Below are positions 1-12,340 of a DNA stretch of 64,000 bases, in pieces (within the stretch, counting starts at the first letter, position 1; the number at the start of each line of letters is the position of its first letter). Source of the DNA: Platycnemis pennipes (lineage: Eukaryota > Arthropoda > Insecta > Odonata > Platycnemididae); NCBI GenBank assembly GCA_933228895.1, contig OW121853.1, positions 125,756,133 through 125,820,132 on the forward strand, given 5' to 3'. The notes under the pieces were generated by a model that ran no database searches, was not told the DNA's origin, and saw nothing but the letters and a program-made list of their open reading frames with translations. Both the position numbers and the translations under genes were made by a program.

Positions 1-2000
1 GGCAGGCTCTCTTTTCTCCTACTCTTGTCAGGACTCATTCATTGTAAGTCTGTAATTACTCTACACACTAGAAGTAGCGATAATCACTCGGTTGATCCAT
101 TTCTACGTCATTATTCTTCAGTAGAGCCCCATTTTGAATGACTCCAGCCTTGGCTTCTCTGCTCCTGATAGTACTAAAACAGTAATTCCTTACTTACACT
201 CCTGTATTTCTAGCTTTAAGTAGATAGTACTTGTGGTAGAATATGCCCTCATCATCTGGGGTATTCTACTGACTAATTCCTTCTTACTTTATCCTTTGCT
301 GGTTTCTCAGTATCCTAAATAATAATACTCGTTCACCTCCCCAAGCAATTGTTTTCTTAGTTTAACATTGTTCTTGGTCTCCTCTCTTCTTCTCCATACT
401 ATTTCCCCAATTTTCTTTTTCTTGATCTTCAGGTATTATCTGGCCATTGTCTTTTGCATATTTACTACAGTGTTCTTTAAGCCTCTTGCTGTCTCAGCCA
501 TGATCACTTTGTCATGGCCTTTTATTGATGACTTTTTCGATATAAATGTTGAAGAGTTTGGGAGACCTTGTCTCACTCCTTTCTTAATTTTTGTTCCTCT
601 CCCGCCTGGCCCTGATTTGGTAACTGCCACCAGGTTTTTATTCAAACTGTATAATTCTTCGGTCACTATGTGATACTCCAATTTCCTTTAGAATCCTGAG
701 CATTGAATTCCTATTCACATTGTCAAAATAATGCGTAAATGAAACAAGCATCGGTTTTTCTTTTCCATTCTCTTCTCTGTAAGTAGCCTAAGGGTCGTAT
801 TGCTTCTTTTGTACACTTCAGTTTTCTGAATTTAAATTTATCTTCAACCAGGAATTCTTCTGCTTTACTTTCCATTCTCTTGTAGATGATCCTTGTTAAT
901 ATTTCTGGGGCTTGAGTCGTCATAATTATGGTTTTAAAATGTTCTCAGTTCTCAAGTCTCTTCTTTTTGGGAATAGGGATGATGATGCTCTCTTGAAATC
1001 TGTGAGTGTCTCCCCTGCATCGTAATTACCTTGGCAAGAGCATCGTCTATTCCAGTATGCCTTATTTATACGGAGGTCCCTAACTGCTATGTTGAAATCT
1101 GATCATAAGTTTGTCTCTCCCGTATCTACCTTTTTAACTTCATTTACCTCTTCGATAACTTTCACAAAGATTTTTTTACATTGTATATTTGTTTCAAATA
1201 TTCATTTCAAATGTTGATTTCCACAGTGTTGATCAGTAAAACATTGAATTATGAATGATTTCACCTTATTTTTTGTTTAAGACATCAATTTCACTGGAAA
1301 TCCATTTGATATCTTCAGTAAGAGATAATGATTTTTCACTGCTTTTATATGTGCTGCTTCCATTTTTATTTAGCTGTGATTCATTGTTTTCTTTATAATT
1401 TCTCCCTTGAATTTGATTTTTACCTCTTTGAATTTAATATTGTGCCCTGGCTCACTCTACACATGCCTGGTAATGGCTGATTGGTGGAATTTATTAGTTT
1501 TTGTTGTCCTTGGTTGTTCTCGGAGCCTGATTTGACCCTAAACTGTTGTCTTACACTAAAAATGAATTGACGAAAGCATAACAAGGCCAAATGTACATTC
1601 CTTCCACATCTTCACTTTATCTTCATTTTCTACTAAAAGTTATTCATTCTTCTGACATTGCTTCTTGCATTCCTGTTCCTTAAGGTGTTCTTTATTATTT
1701 TTTTAACTTTTTGGATTTCAAAGTGCATTTCATTAGTGCTAAGTTGTGGTCACTGTTGATATGGGCCCTGGGGAACTGTTGCAGTCCTTCGTGTGGTTCC
1801 TGAAGCTCTTATTCACTGAAATGCAGTCTATTTGGTATCTTCTTGTCTCCTGGCATTTCCCAAGTGTATCTTCTTTGGTTGTGGTTTTTAAACGACTTTT
1901 TGCTACCACTAGCTGTATTGTATGCAGAATTCTAGTGGTGATACTCCACTCTTATTTCAATTTACCAATTCACATTGGTTAAGGTGTAATTGATGACCAA
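1..2000 (-). pseudogene. decayed RTE-like non-LTR retrotransposon (endonuclease plus reverse transcriptase)
   Basis: Minus-strand translation gives degraded pieces in the order expected for an RTE-type LINE. Around 1980-1640 there is an endonuclease C-terminal segment reading like 'RLHFSE', then 'INSDHNLALMKC', followed by a lysine-rich KLKSKKLKK stretch. Around 920-720 there is a reverse transcriptase finger/palm segment (ILTRIIYKRMESKAEEFL), and near 590 a GVRQG motif. Stops and frameshifts interrupt every part, so it is non-functional. The same family recurs at 11.7, 15.0, 27.1/30.1, 51.8 and 57.3 kb. It runs off the left edge of the window. Exact family (RTE versus a relative) is inferred from motif style. 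Confidence 0.6.
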
Positions 2001-3493
2001 GGAAAGTCACCAAGGACACTGGCATATTCAGTGTGTATGGAATTTTTGTCAACCCACTAAATACAATCTAGGCTCAAGTCACTTTCTTGCATGTTGAAAT
2101 TTTAAAAGTGGTGTTGTGGAAGTTTATGACTCTGGGGTCTACAGGAAATTAAATGGAGAGGATGGGCTGTAGGGGCTAAGAAATATGATTAAGGGAAAGG
2201 ATGATGGAAATGTGTAATTTTTAAGATAATACTTGGTACTAATGTAACTGATAACATTGGCGTTAATGCCATTTACACAGCAACAAATACTAGATTAGCT
2301 GGCTGTGATTTTCATGGTCATTTCTTCTTTGTCCAGTGCGTTTGCATCACGTAATTGTTATCTGTTGCTGTGATCTGAGCTTGGCATTGCCATGAATACA
2401 AATTTTGGACGTTTGATAGCTGCAGCAAATACAGAAATCAAAACTTATGTTTTTGCGTTCTCTACTGCGCATTCAGTGCAGACCACATCGACAGGGTAGT
2501 TTCCTCTGTATGTTTTATTGCATTGTTCAAAATCTTTTAGCCTTTGGAGTACATATTTTAAGCAGTTCGACTTTTAAATGACATTAAGTATCTTTCCTCA
2601 TTAATCAGAAAGTGAAAAAATTCAACGCCACAAAATGCAATGGCAAACTATTGCACGCTGGTAAATTATGTGTGTGACATGGCACTCTCGCCTTTACCTG
2701 CTACTAGCTGGTGCTGCGGACGCTTCCAAGCAGATGGTGCACTCCATGAAAGCTTATTAACAAGTTATCTGAGGTACATTTATTCAGTTTTTTTTATTAT
2801 AATTTACTTTTATTTATATGATTGAAAATTATTAATTCCATTAATTTATGTAAAAACTGATAGTATTTATTTTACTGAGCGTTTTGCTAAGTTGGCCCAT
2901 AACAGCCCATAATCGCAGGAAGTTAATGCCATTCTCTGCATGAAGCTGAGGACTCTTGGAGAAGATGTCGTGGAGCCTATAAAACGACTATTAATACCAC
3001 GTTTAACAGAGGAGACTTTTCAAACTTTGATAGTTTTCACAGGCTATTATTAATACATATTCACTAGAACTGAGGGGCTCTGAAATAAAATGGTAAGTTC
3101 AGGTGACGAATATTTTATATGCCTCGCAACGTAAACTATATACCTGTACGTCAGCAACAAGGCTGCGCAGTCCCGGCATTTCTGAGCTTATTCTAATGAG
3201 CTTAACATTAACATTGAATTTTCTAGTAAGTGAACTACTTAGCATTTTATTGGGGTCTTATGTATGTACTGATGGGTCTTATGTATGTATCAACATATCT
3301 CTGGACCAGTACAACTAATATTATTATTCCTCAATCCAAATTATTTGCATACGATGAAAAAAATTATGGCGAGGCATGAATATGAATTCTGTTTTCTTAG
3401 ATGAAGGAAACTACCCTGTTGACATGGTCATTGTTCCAGTTAGGTGTTGAAGGGAAATGTATCACTTTTAGGGAAGGTTCTTAAATTCTGTAC

Positions 3494-3525
3494 ATGTTTA
3501 GTGCATGATATCATGCACTAAACAT
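3494..3525. repeat. perfect 32 bp palindrome
   Basis: The 16 bases at 3494-3509 are followed directly by their exact reverse complement with no spacer (centre ...GCATGATATCATGC...). It lies in otherwise plain AT-rich DNA. It could be a transcription-factor-like site, a hairpin, or a template-switch inverted duplication like others in this window. Confidence 0.85.
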
Positions 3526-3597
3526 TCTTGCATTTCTAATTGAAATTCCCTCCTGTTTTGTTTATGACAATTTTGTGATGAATTGATACTGCAGTGA

Positions 3598-4150
3598 AGT
3601 CAGTAGGGTAGAGCACTGAGCTATGGACCGGAGGGTCCTTGGTTCATATCCCAGGCTAGAGCCTTACTGGACACCCCCTCCTGAAATCTTCATGATTTGA
3701 TTTTCTACGTGTCAGAACTTCGTAGGAAACTGCAGGTGGCCCAGGGAAAGAAACTGACCCCCCCTGCCCCGAATGTGTGAATTTCATATGCCGATGGCTT
3801 AGTACGGGGTGAGCTCTACCCTCTCCTAAAAAACCAACCTTCGGGTTGAACACACCCCTTTTACATTAAGTATCTCATGTCCGTCATTTGGACTTATCAT
3901 GTCTATCCTTGGTCTACATCAAACTTCAAGCAGTGAAGTTACCCGTAGACCAATTTTAGACATATACAATTTTAGTGTGCTCTCAGGGGAGTAGCTTAAT
4001 GCAGGTGCCAGTTGTCACTTCCTCAGTTCTCTGAAAAATTCCTACAGTTAACCAATTACCCAAACATCCTAAATTATATAAATGGCCCTGGCTTTCGGTC
4101 ATCTCACCTGAACAACTATCTAACTAATCTCCAACCTTAGACCTTTTGTA
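3598..4150 (+). repeat. tRNA-derived SINE-like sequence, probably two partial copies
   Basis: The head has a polymerase III A-box-like stretch (TAGGGTAGAGCACTGAG) and a degenerate B box (GGTTCATATCCCA) about 35 bases later. The tail part around 4035-4075 (TTCCTACAGTTAACCAATTA and on) resembles the 3' part of the SINE at 9.05-9.41 kb (TTCCTACCGTAACCCAATCA). The middle (about 3850-3980) is not clearly similar, so this may be two fragments of related SINEs rather than one copy. Confidence 0.45.
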
Positions 4151-4654
4151 TTGTTCTCCCAGTTTTATACACTAATGACTCTAACTTTATCACTTCTCAG
4201 TGATTAATTATCTACTTATTTTCTGTCATAACAATTATTGTAATGGTATGTGGATAATTCATTAAGATTTAATGTTAATAAATCACTAATAATTCATTTC
4301 TTTAATGTAATAAATGTCTAGTTGAATGGTGTATTTATGCCTCAAGTTGATGAATTAAAATTTCTTGGTGTTAATGTTGATCACCTATTATGGAATTCAA
4401 ATGTTAACAACTTGACAGCTAAATAAGTTCTTTGTGCTCTTTTTAGATGCATACATGTTACAAAATACAACATAATACACTATTAGTTGTACTATCTTTA
4501 TACCTACTAACAAATATACATATATATTCCATATCCATGTAATACTTTGGCTTTCATCTCCCAATGCCCTGGCTATTTTCAAAATTCAAAAGAGTCTTAT
4601 GCTTGATGTGTGCAATATATTATTTCTGGCAAAGTTTTTCGCGGCATTCTGATG

Positions 4655-5245
4655 ACACAGGTAGGCTTCCCGGAGTCCTCCGCATTGTCACTCTTGATGG
4701 CGATGTTTCACCCACTATGCTGCAGGCGTCCTCAGGCCAGGCTGAAGTGAATATTACTTTGAAAATGGCTATTATTTATACACTGCTTCCAAGGAGGCCA
4801 TGTGGAGACAACATTCACGGGCCCTTATAAAAGACAGGAGGAAAAATCTGCCATTACAGAGCACGTTTTGGCCGAGCCTAATCACCACGTGAATTTGATG
4901 GAACCTAAAATAGTTGCCAAAGAAAAATGCTATTTCCCCAGAATAATCAGGGAAGCAGTCGAAATTTTCAAGAGTAACATGAATATAGAGGACGGATACA
5001 ACCTTTCGAACACTTGGAAAAGTTTATTCCACACCAGAAACACCGAGAGCCAATCAGGGAGCAGCAGTAATACCAACAGCCAAGCAAGGAGTAGCAGCCG
5101 CACGGCCTCCTCGGAAGCCGTGTATAAATAAGAGCCGTTTTTGAAGCAATCTTCACTTCATCCTGCCCTGAGGATGCCTGCAGCATAGTGAGTGAAACCG
5201 CCATCAAGAATGAACGTGGAAGACTCCCGGAAGCCTATCTGTGTT
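4655..5245. mobile_element. Penelope-like retroelement fragment bracketed by inverted repeats
   Basis: Arms 4655-4802 and 5101-5245 are inverted copies of each other, clearly alignable along their whole length with scattered mismatches. Between them is a fragment of a Penelope-like element endonuclease C-terminus. Each arm carries a hammerhead-like core: CTGAGGA ... GAAAC at 5168-5198 on plus and the mirror copy at 4705-4735 on minus. Penelope-like elements are known to carry hammerhead motifs in their pseudo-LTRs and often show partial inverted copies, which fits this arrangement. The element is far too short to be autonomous. Confidence 0.6.
4802..5131 (+). pseudogene. C-terminal fragment of a Penelope-like GIY-YIG endonuclease
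   Basis: A 109-codon frame. Residues about 14-70 (AITEHVLAEPNHHVNL, FPRIIREAVEIFKSN, EDGYNLSNTWKSLF) match the usual ending of Penelope-like proteins: the H..N.H..(D/N) stretch after the GIY-YIG core, the 'R.IREA.EI.K' helix and the 'DG..LS..W' end. The catalytic GIY-YIG half is missing. The ATG used is incidental; it lies at the inner edge of the left inverted arm. After the domain the frame runs into a serine-rich stretch and then the right arm. Confidence 0.6.
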
Positions 5246-7742
5246 ACTTTTCTGCTTGTTGCCCTTTATTCAAGATGACTGGTATTTTACCTCTTATCCC
5301 TTATACTCCCCTACCTACCTTTACCCTATCTATATTTACTTAATTCGCTGATTAATTTAAAAACTAATTCTAATATGTATTTTGACTTGCAATTCATATG
5401 TTCATTGCCATGACATGAAATGGCAACATTGAGATTTTCATGTCTCTCTTGTTAGAACAAGGAAAAGCTGTATTTGGATGTAACCAAATGGGAGTGTGAG
5501 TATAAACTGTTTTTAACAACATATAAGACAGCCTTTTTTTCCCAAAATTGTGACTGGAAAAATCCCTTCTATATGCGAAGGTGCTGCCTCTATGGTTGAC
5601 GTGACAAGTGTTGCCATTGTGAATGCCATTATTGTCCCCCTACACTGTGATGGGCTCTAGGGTACATATAGATTGGCTTGCTTCCACAACATCAAAGGTG
5701 ATGTGAGATATAGCACAACATTGATCAGCACAATGATATGGTCATACAGAACAACATGTTTGTTTAAAAAAAAATTCCTCAGAAATATGCCCTACTGAAA
5801 CATGGGTGGATCTTATATGCTGTCAAATACAATAATAATTTGCCTAACTAAATGAGCTAAAAGTACCAATGAGTGCTGTTGTTTTCAAGAACTTTGAATA
5901 AATTTATTGCCTAGTGCTTTTACTCTGTTCAAGAATTCCCTTCAATGTAGTTTTTTTTAAATATGCTGTACCTTATATGTGTAATACTTAAGGTCTTCTG
6001 GCTAATAAATCTATCAATATTGTTACTTAGCCTTTCACAGTTAGCATACTGTATTTCAGGTGATCAACTGACTTTCTATAGAATTGAACTCCTGCCACAG
6101 ATAAGAAACCCCACCTCAAAGTAACACATTGCAATTGGAGAATGTCATGCAGGTCCAACTCTTATTGAGGGTCAAGAGAATGAATCCAAGCAGTCCAAGA
6201 GAATTGTGGCCATTTGGAATTGGAAGGATTGGGTTCAGAACCTAATTCGCATGATCCGGCATTGCTGCTTACAGCTCTTTTGGAAATACCTAAATCCTTG
6301 CCCTAACTTTGTAGCAAATGTCTTCACACTGGACATCAGCAAGTTATCAAGCACTATTTGTCTGACCATTAAAATTTTATACAGCTCTTAAGATTCATGC
6401 ATTGTTTGAGACCCGCCATAGCTAATCTCTAAAGTCAAGTGTCCATGAAAGTTTGTTATATCCAACCTTTAATAGTAATGGCACCAAGGAATCTGTTTTA
6501 ACACCAAGTTGTCTTCATTTGAAATGTTATATTTGTTTCATATGGCATTAATTTGTGAACTATGTATGTACTTCCAGAGTTGTGCTAAGATATTTTGACA
6601 AAATAAATAGATTTATATAGTTACAACATTCAAATTACAATAGCTTGGCACAAGTATTTAAAGCACTTATTCATCAAAATATCCAAATTTAATTTCCTAG
6701 TTGATGTCAGACAAAAAATTGTTATCTAATCTTTCTGCTGATGTCAAATACCAGTGGCCCTCCGTAGACCGATATCATTCCTACTTCTTCATTTTCCAAA
6801 CATAGTTTCAGCACCTGATTAACATTTTCGGGATGCATCACTTAGAATCATGTTATCTTGTCCAGAGCAATGAGGAAAGAGTGCTTAATTGGTCCATATA
6901 AGTTCATTTCTTTTTACAATTATGTAGGATGGAGGTAAAATGGGAGGCAGTGGGTGGTGGGAATGGTGATAGGGAGGAGAGCAGTGAGAGAGTATGAAAA
7001 AAAAATATTTTTAGTTGAGCAGTGAGGGTGTGTACTTTGCTGAAAGCAAAAAATTCTGGGTGATAACCAGTAATCCTTATATTTCAGAAATTTTTTTTAA
7101 TTCTATCAAACCTTACTTTACCCCTCTTAGTGCCTACATTTCTCCTGGAATACTAGCGATAAATGTGGAGGGTATTTTAATAAAATATAACAACATAGGA
7201 AAAAAAAACATTATGAAGCTATTGTTATAAATATCCAAATGCTTTTTTACATTACTTAAGTTGAAGTAACTAATAATGACACAATTTTTTTACATTGACT
7301 GAAAATAAATGTTATTATTTTTGTGTCATAAAGTTGAAAAATATATTGATATTGGGCCGATATATTGGCCCGCCACACAAAGACTGTTAACCTGCTACAA
7401 TACACATCACAAATTCCATGCCTTTCTGTAAATTCATCTTTCCTGCCTTGCATGCCCATTAAGTTCTAAATTTTCCTAATTACTCTTTTAAGTAAGCATT
7501 TGATGGCATTCATCATAGCTGAGGCTATGCCACGGATGAATAAAGAAAATAAATTTGGTTTACTGTAAATGCATATTATTTATAGTTATGTGTTGAGATT
7601 TGAGGAATACCTCATCATAATGTGTAGTGTATTGAGGAATACATTTGGATTAAAAGCAGGTTTCAATTAATATTAGACCCAGTAATTATCATGGAAAATA
7701 TTCCTCGCAGATCAATACAAATGAGTTTTTTTTTGCATTTAG
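5246..7742. other. AT-rich non-coding stretch
   Basis: No recognisable gene or repeat family. The segment 5456-5495 is preceded by a pyrimidine-rich acceptor-like sequence (TGTCTCTCTTGTTAG) and followed by a consensus-like donor (GTGAGT), so it could be a 40-base exon on plus, but nothing connects it to another exon. The short frame at 6206-6391 shows no recognised domain. Homopolymer A and T runs are common. Confidence 0.4.
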
Positions 7743-7874
7743 GTATGTGGTAACAATACGGAAGACATACAGAAGACTCTAGACATTTTACCCAAAATGC
7801 TGTTGGTGACTGCTGATGTTTATAACCGCACTCAGGCCATTTTTGAGGAGCACAATCTGTTGAGTTTACCATAG
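7743..7874 (+). CDS. candidate terminal coding exon, unidentified protein
   Basis: A T-rich tract ending TTTGCATTTAG gives a good splice acceptor, after which 43 codons stay open to a TAG. The peptide (IQKTLDILPKMLLVTADVYN, then RTQAIFEEHNLLSLP) has balanced composition, an amphipathic helical look and no transposon signature, unlike nearby AT-rich frames. It would have to be joined in phase 0 to an exon upstream on the plus strand, which I did not find with confidence. I do not recognise the family. It could be the end of a small helical-bundle protein, or chance. Confidence 0.4.
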   Translation, partial: VCGNNTEDIQKTLDILPKMLLVTADVYNRTQAIFEEHNLLSLP

Positions 7875-9040
7875 CTCCAATCCGATCACATTCTTGTTTT
7901 CTTTGAACCATTGAGTGAGTGATGTCTGCTGCTCATAGTAAAAATGTTTAACTGCCTCTGTCATTATTTTTGGGCTGTGAATTGGTTTTTTGGCTTATTT
8001 ACATCTTCTGTTATCTTTTTTAATAGTACAAGTAGGTAAAATTTTAATGAATATGTATGGAAAGATACATAAGACGTGATCCAATTGTGATAAATTATGT
8101 TTATAATTGTTGTGACAATTAAAGACTAAAACTTTTGAAAAATTTAGTGGATTAACAGTCAGGAGCTACTCTATGGCATCTCTATTGATGGGTCAACTTT
8201 ACACTGTTGGAGTATAGCCTCGTAATTTCATGAAGGACAGCTGTAACTGCTGGGCAGTTCCATGTTTTACTGCTAAACTATTGGATTGCTGTGATAATGG
8301 TTTAGAACCAATAATTCTTTGTTGGCACCGAAGCTTGGTGCATACTGTTAAAAGTTTTTGACATTCACTTAACAATATATGATGCATATTGGGACCAATG
8401 GACTATTGAAGCATGTGGAAATGATGGTAGTAGAAAGTAGGGTGGTCACCTTTAGAAACTCTTAATTTATCATAGAATATGTGCTATGGAGTCAACCAAA
8501 TGAACTTGTATTGAAAAGATGTTGAGTAAAAGTTATTCAATGATGATTAATGATGTGTGTGAAAGTTAAGTGCGAATGAGTCATTTGTCCTAAACAAAAT
8601 TTTGAACTGCATACTTCTTTGTTTTCACTGCACAGCCAGTGATGATTTCATGGTGAATAGCTGTTCATTACTATGTTAACTTAACCATTGTAAATGCAGT
8701 CATTGGTCTATTCAAGCACATAATTCATTAGAATTCTTTCAACAACAACAATTTTATAATTGTAATGCTATGAAACCTTATCATTGTACTTTCTTCCAAT
8801 CATCCTTCTGCTCGGGGCAGATTTTATTTATTTTGATCCTAATGATATTGTTATACTAAATAAGTACTTAATAAAGCAATAAATGATTTATCCTATTACC
8901 AGCCAGTATGCAAATAATTTATCTGACAATGTTGGTTATACCTACTTCCTGCATATGTAAGAGTTACACTTCACAGTCATTTATGACAGTTGGAGTCATT
9001 TCTATTAAACACCCAAGTGCCATCAAAAGGAGGCTGTATT
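7875..9040. other. non-coding AT-rich stretch
   Basis: Nothing recognisable. If the exon at 7743-7874 is real, the first part would be its 3' UTR; an ATTAAA is present at about 8119 and AATAAA at about 8870. Confidence 0.35.
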
Positions 9041-9044
9041 TCAT

Positions 9045-9412
9045 TGGGGATCAGGTTGGTGTGGTGGCTAGAGTACTGGTCTTCCATCTCAAGGGTCCGG
9101 GTTCGAGTCCTGGCAGTGGTGAACAGGTCCCTACTTGAGTGCCTAGAGAAGGGCATTTCAAGTTTAATACTCTGCCCGTCAGATAGAACGTTAAGCCATG
9201 GTCCCCTTGGCACCTGCTGTTAAGAGTAGGCTAATGCTGATGCAGGGTTTCTCTCCACCCTTCCTCCATTGCCTGAAATGTTCCTACCGTAACCCAATCA
9301 CCCAACTATCCTTAATGGTGCCAATGACTTCTGCTGTTGGTCCCTCCCCTTAATTACTAACTGTAATTTTATATTTCTGCTATGCAGTATTTTATTTATT
9401 ATTATTAATCAG
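9045..9412 (+). repeat. tRNA-derived SINE
   Basis: The head has an A box (TGGTGGCTAGAGTACTGG) and a perfect B box (GGTTCGAGTCC) spaced as in tRNA genes. It is followed by a tRNA-unrelated body and an AT-rich tail ending in repeated TTA/ATT units near 9400. A much more diverged copy is at 21680-21900 and its 3' half is recognisable near 3990-4140. The ATT-type tail resembles the 3' ends of the jockey/CR1-like LINEs in this window, suggesting mobilisation by such an element (inference). Confidence 0.7.
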
Positions 9413-9814
9413 TTATATTAGTTACTAAAAAGCACTAAATTAAAGACTTGTGTGAAATGATTGGAATTTATAATCGAAAGAATGCAAGGTTCCTGAATAG
9501 GAAATTTTTCCATCAGTCTGGCAAGTTGCATGCAAATAAAATGGGTGAAAATACTTCTGTAAGATGGTAGTTTCAGTAGCAACAGATCCTATTGAAGTGT
9601 AGTACCTATTACTCATCTTCACACTTAAATGTGCAGAAAGTACATACTAGTTCTTATCTAATTCTAAAGAATTTGATGAAAGAGGAGAAGAGGCATTTTA
9701 GATGGAATGAATAGTTTTCATATATGTATACACTAATCTGTAGAGAAAACTAGTGCAGGGAAGGAAGTGCCCAAGAATAGTGAGGTAAAAGTAACACAGA
9801 ATAGAAGTACATAT

Positions 9815-11411
9815 TGTGACGGATTGGCCGTCTTATCTTTGTTTTTCCCTGGTCGCGCCTCCCGCGTCGGTCATTTGCGTCCCAAGCCGGGTCCCCGTTG
9901 CGTAAGCGAGATGAACGCCTGCCTTTTTCTGCGTGGATATCTGGTAAAATGTTCCTTTTTCTTGTGCATTGGATTCTTTAAGAGTGAGAATCACGCCACT
10001 TATGTGTCTAACCAGGTCATTGGGCAGTGTAAGCCATGAAACTATTGGTGATTTTTGAATTGAAGTCACGTGAGAGGGGGGAATAAGCGTTACAGGGAGG
10101 ACGCCGACTGTTGAGTCGGGAGGAATAAGATGATAGGGCAGTTGGTGATTGGGAGTCGAGCAGACAGAAGCTCAGGGCGTGCTGGTGAAGCCAGGCGAGA
10201 GGGTGGACGGAGAGAGAGAGGCGATAATTGGAGACGGAGATCACCACGACTTCCGCGAGGAATTGACAAAGTCGTTCCCTAGCGTTTTTTTTTCCTGCGT
10301 TCTGCCCCAGAAGAGGAACGAGACGCAGCGGACCTCGATCCCAGCACCCCAAAGAGGAGGTGCGGTTTCGGGTAGATAAGGGCGACAGACCGCAAAAGGT
10401 AGCAGGCCGCCGCATCCTCGGAACCAAAGGTTGGACGAGTTCCTTTCAGTCGGAAGGTGCATGTTCACAACAGGAGTTGTTGAATTCCATTCTCCACGCC
10501 ACCATACCGAAAACTCAACGGTGCAGTCTCTCCGCACTGGACTTCGCCGTCAAGCTCCACACCAGCTCATACATAAGTATCGCCACACCCGTATTTCCCC
10601 AATCCTAAGTGGTTTCAACCCTCTTATTCGCGCTTCCCCACTGTGAAACCCGTGTGCGCCAGAATAAGTGGTGTACGAAATATCCAAACAGAGTTAAAGT
10701 CCCTTCAGGTCAAGCGAAGAGTCAAACTGATCCCAAGAGTGGACAATCATAGTCCTACGGGACCATATTTCTGTATCACTCACTCCCGTCCTCATCATTA
10801 GTATTCATAAAAGGACGAGGAGCTTGTAATTCTCTTCATTTAGTAGTTTATTTTATTTTTTCATGTTTGGTCATTTATTTGGTCAAAGTGTTACAGGGTG
10901 ATTATTTTATTGTTGTTAATTTCGTTCCATTTATGTTTCGCCATTCATTCACCTCTTCATCCCTCATTAGTCAGTAAGACCTGTGTTATTTAGCTGTAGA
11001 GTGCCTTCGTGTTCATTTTCATGCTCATTTCATTGAATAAATGTTGCTTGTGTTAATTGTAAAAAAAAGGCAGAGGTTCATTCTTACGCTTCGCGTAATT
11101 TCTCCCGCGCTCACGTCATACGCCCCTCCCTGTTTTACCGTCCGCCCTGGCTTAAAGTCCCCCCAACCCTTGAACAATTTGGATCGTCCTTGCTTTGCCG
11201 GCTGAGCTGGTCCGATGCCGCGGTTTTGAGGTGGCGCCCTTCTCAAACACGCGACAAAGGTCGCGATATCCCTTTTTCTCAAAACCATTTCCCACCCGGG
11301 AAAGTCCGAAGGAGACGAGGTGTCGAGGCAAAGGTAAGGGTTCCATTACTCGAAGGCGTAAGGACTGCGGCGAGTCAACGGGCAAAGGAGAATCAAGCCC
11401 GTTCCGTCACA
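9815..11411 (+). mobile_element. probable solo LTR of an LTR retrotransposon (1597 bp)
   Basis: It begins TGTGACGGA and ends TCCGTCACA, the short inverted TG...CA termini typical of LTRs, and is flanked by ATAT at both 9811-9814 and 11412-11415, a 4 bp target duplication. The interior is GC-rich compared with its surroundings and carries AATAAA near 11036 followed by a short A run, consistent with an R/U5 poly(A) site on plus. No gag/pol or second LTR lies beside it, so it is a solo LTR. The overlapping frames on both strands inside it are by-products of base composition. Confidence 0.55.
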
Positions 11412-11659
11412 ATATATAGGTACTTCATTAAAACATATTAAAACAAGAACATCAAGTAATTTATTTTCGCAAGGCTTTTGTATTTACATTAGTTGAAACT
11501 GAACATGAAATAGGAATTATTATTGGGAAGGCTAACCTGAGCTATTTCAATAGTCCATTCCGTTCATCATCATCTTCCATGGGGTTTCTCCAGATCATTT
11601 AGCCAATCAAATAAGGTCTATCAATACAAACAGCACATAATTGTGTTACAGGTGTGTGC

Positions 11660-12340
11660 CAGACGACTTACTCCTGCAAGACGTGCTTTGATGAGAAAGT
11701 ATGATGCAGGTTTGACGTAATGCCTAGCTGCCACACTATCTCAGTTTTAACAAGACTGCTGTCTAAATGCTCAGGATAAACTGACTGGAAAAGTTGAAAG
11801 TGGAATAGCAAAGAATGGACCTAAGTGTTTTAGGAGTCAGTAAAACAAAATTGGCTTAAAGGAGGGGACTTTGAGAGTGTAAGCTATAGAGTTATGCACA
11901 ATAGATGTTTGAAATGTTCTGTAGGAGTGGGAATTGTACTTACAAATAGCGAATTAATAACCATGAATATTTTCCAGATATGTAACAAAAGAATAATCAC
12001 AGTGAAGACAATGACGAAACTCTTATACCAAGGTGGTCACATGCCTAGCTGCCACTCTATTTCAGTTTAAACAGCAGCCTAAATGCTCATTTTGGAAGTT
12101 GATGGATGAAGTTGTTATAAAGCCAATTGAAAATGGTGGAGAGGGATTATAATCACAGCAATGTGCCAATACAAGAGGATAGGCTGCTGACAGAAAAGAA
12201 TGGAGAAAACCAGATCTATATTCATTGTTTGTGGATTTTGAGAAAGCTTGATAGTGTCAAAGGAAATATGTAGCAAACCACCAGTCCTGAAGGAAATCAA
12301 CTATTCAGTATGGGCAATCAACTCCAGGTCCTAATGAATT
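11660..12340 (+). pseudogene. RTE-like LINE remnant (endonuclease and start of reverse transcriptase)
   Basis: Plus-strand translation shows pieces like 'VLGVSKTKLA', then 'YRVMHNRCLKCSVGVGIVL', the middle of an RTE-type apurinic endonuclease, and near 12215-12260 a reverse-transcriptase 'FVDFEKA' style segment. Several stops and frameshifts. A stretch of about 65 bases beginning ATGCCTAGCTGCCAC occurs at about 11719 and again at about 12041, an internal duplication. Confidence 0.45.

Noticed and set aside
9045..9125. Functional tRNA gene
   Set aside because: A and B boxes are present but no convincing cloverleaf with acceptor stem; followed by a SINE body and tail.
10017..11441. Overlapping open frames up to 136 codons on both strands
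   Set aside because: Inside the GC-rich solo LTR, where stop codons are rare; no recognised protein.
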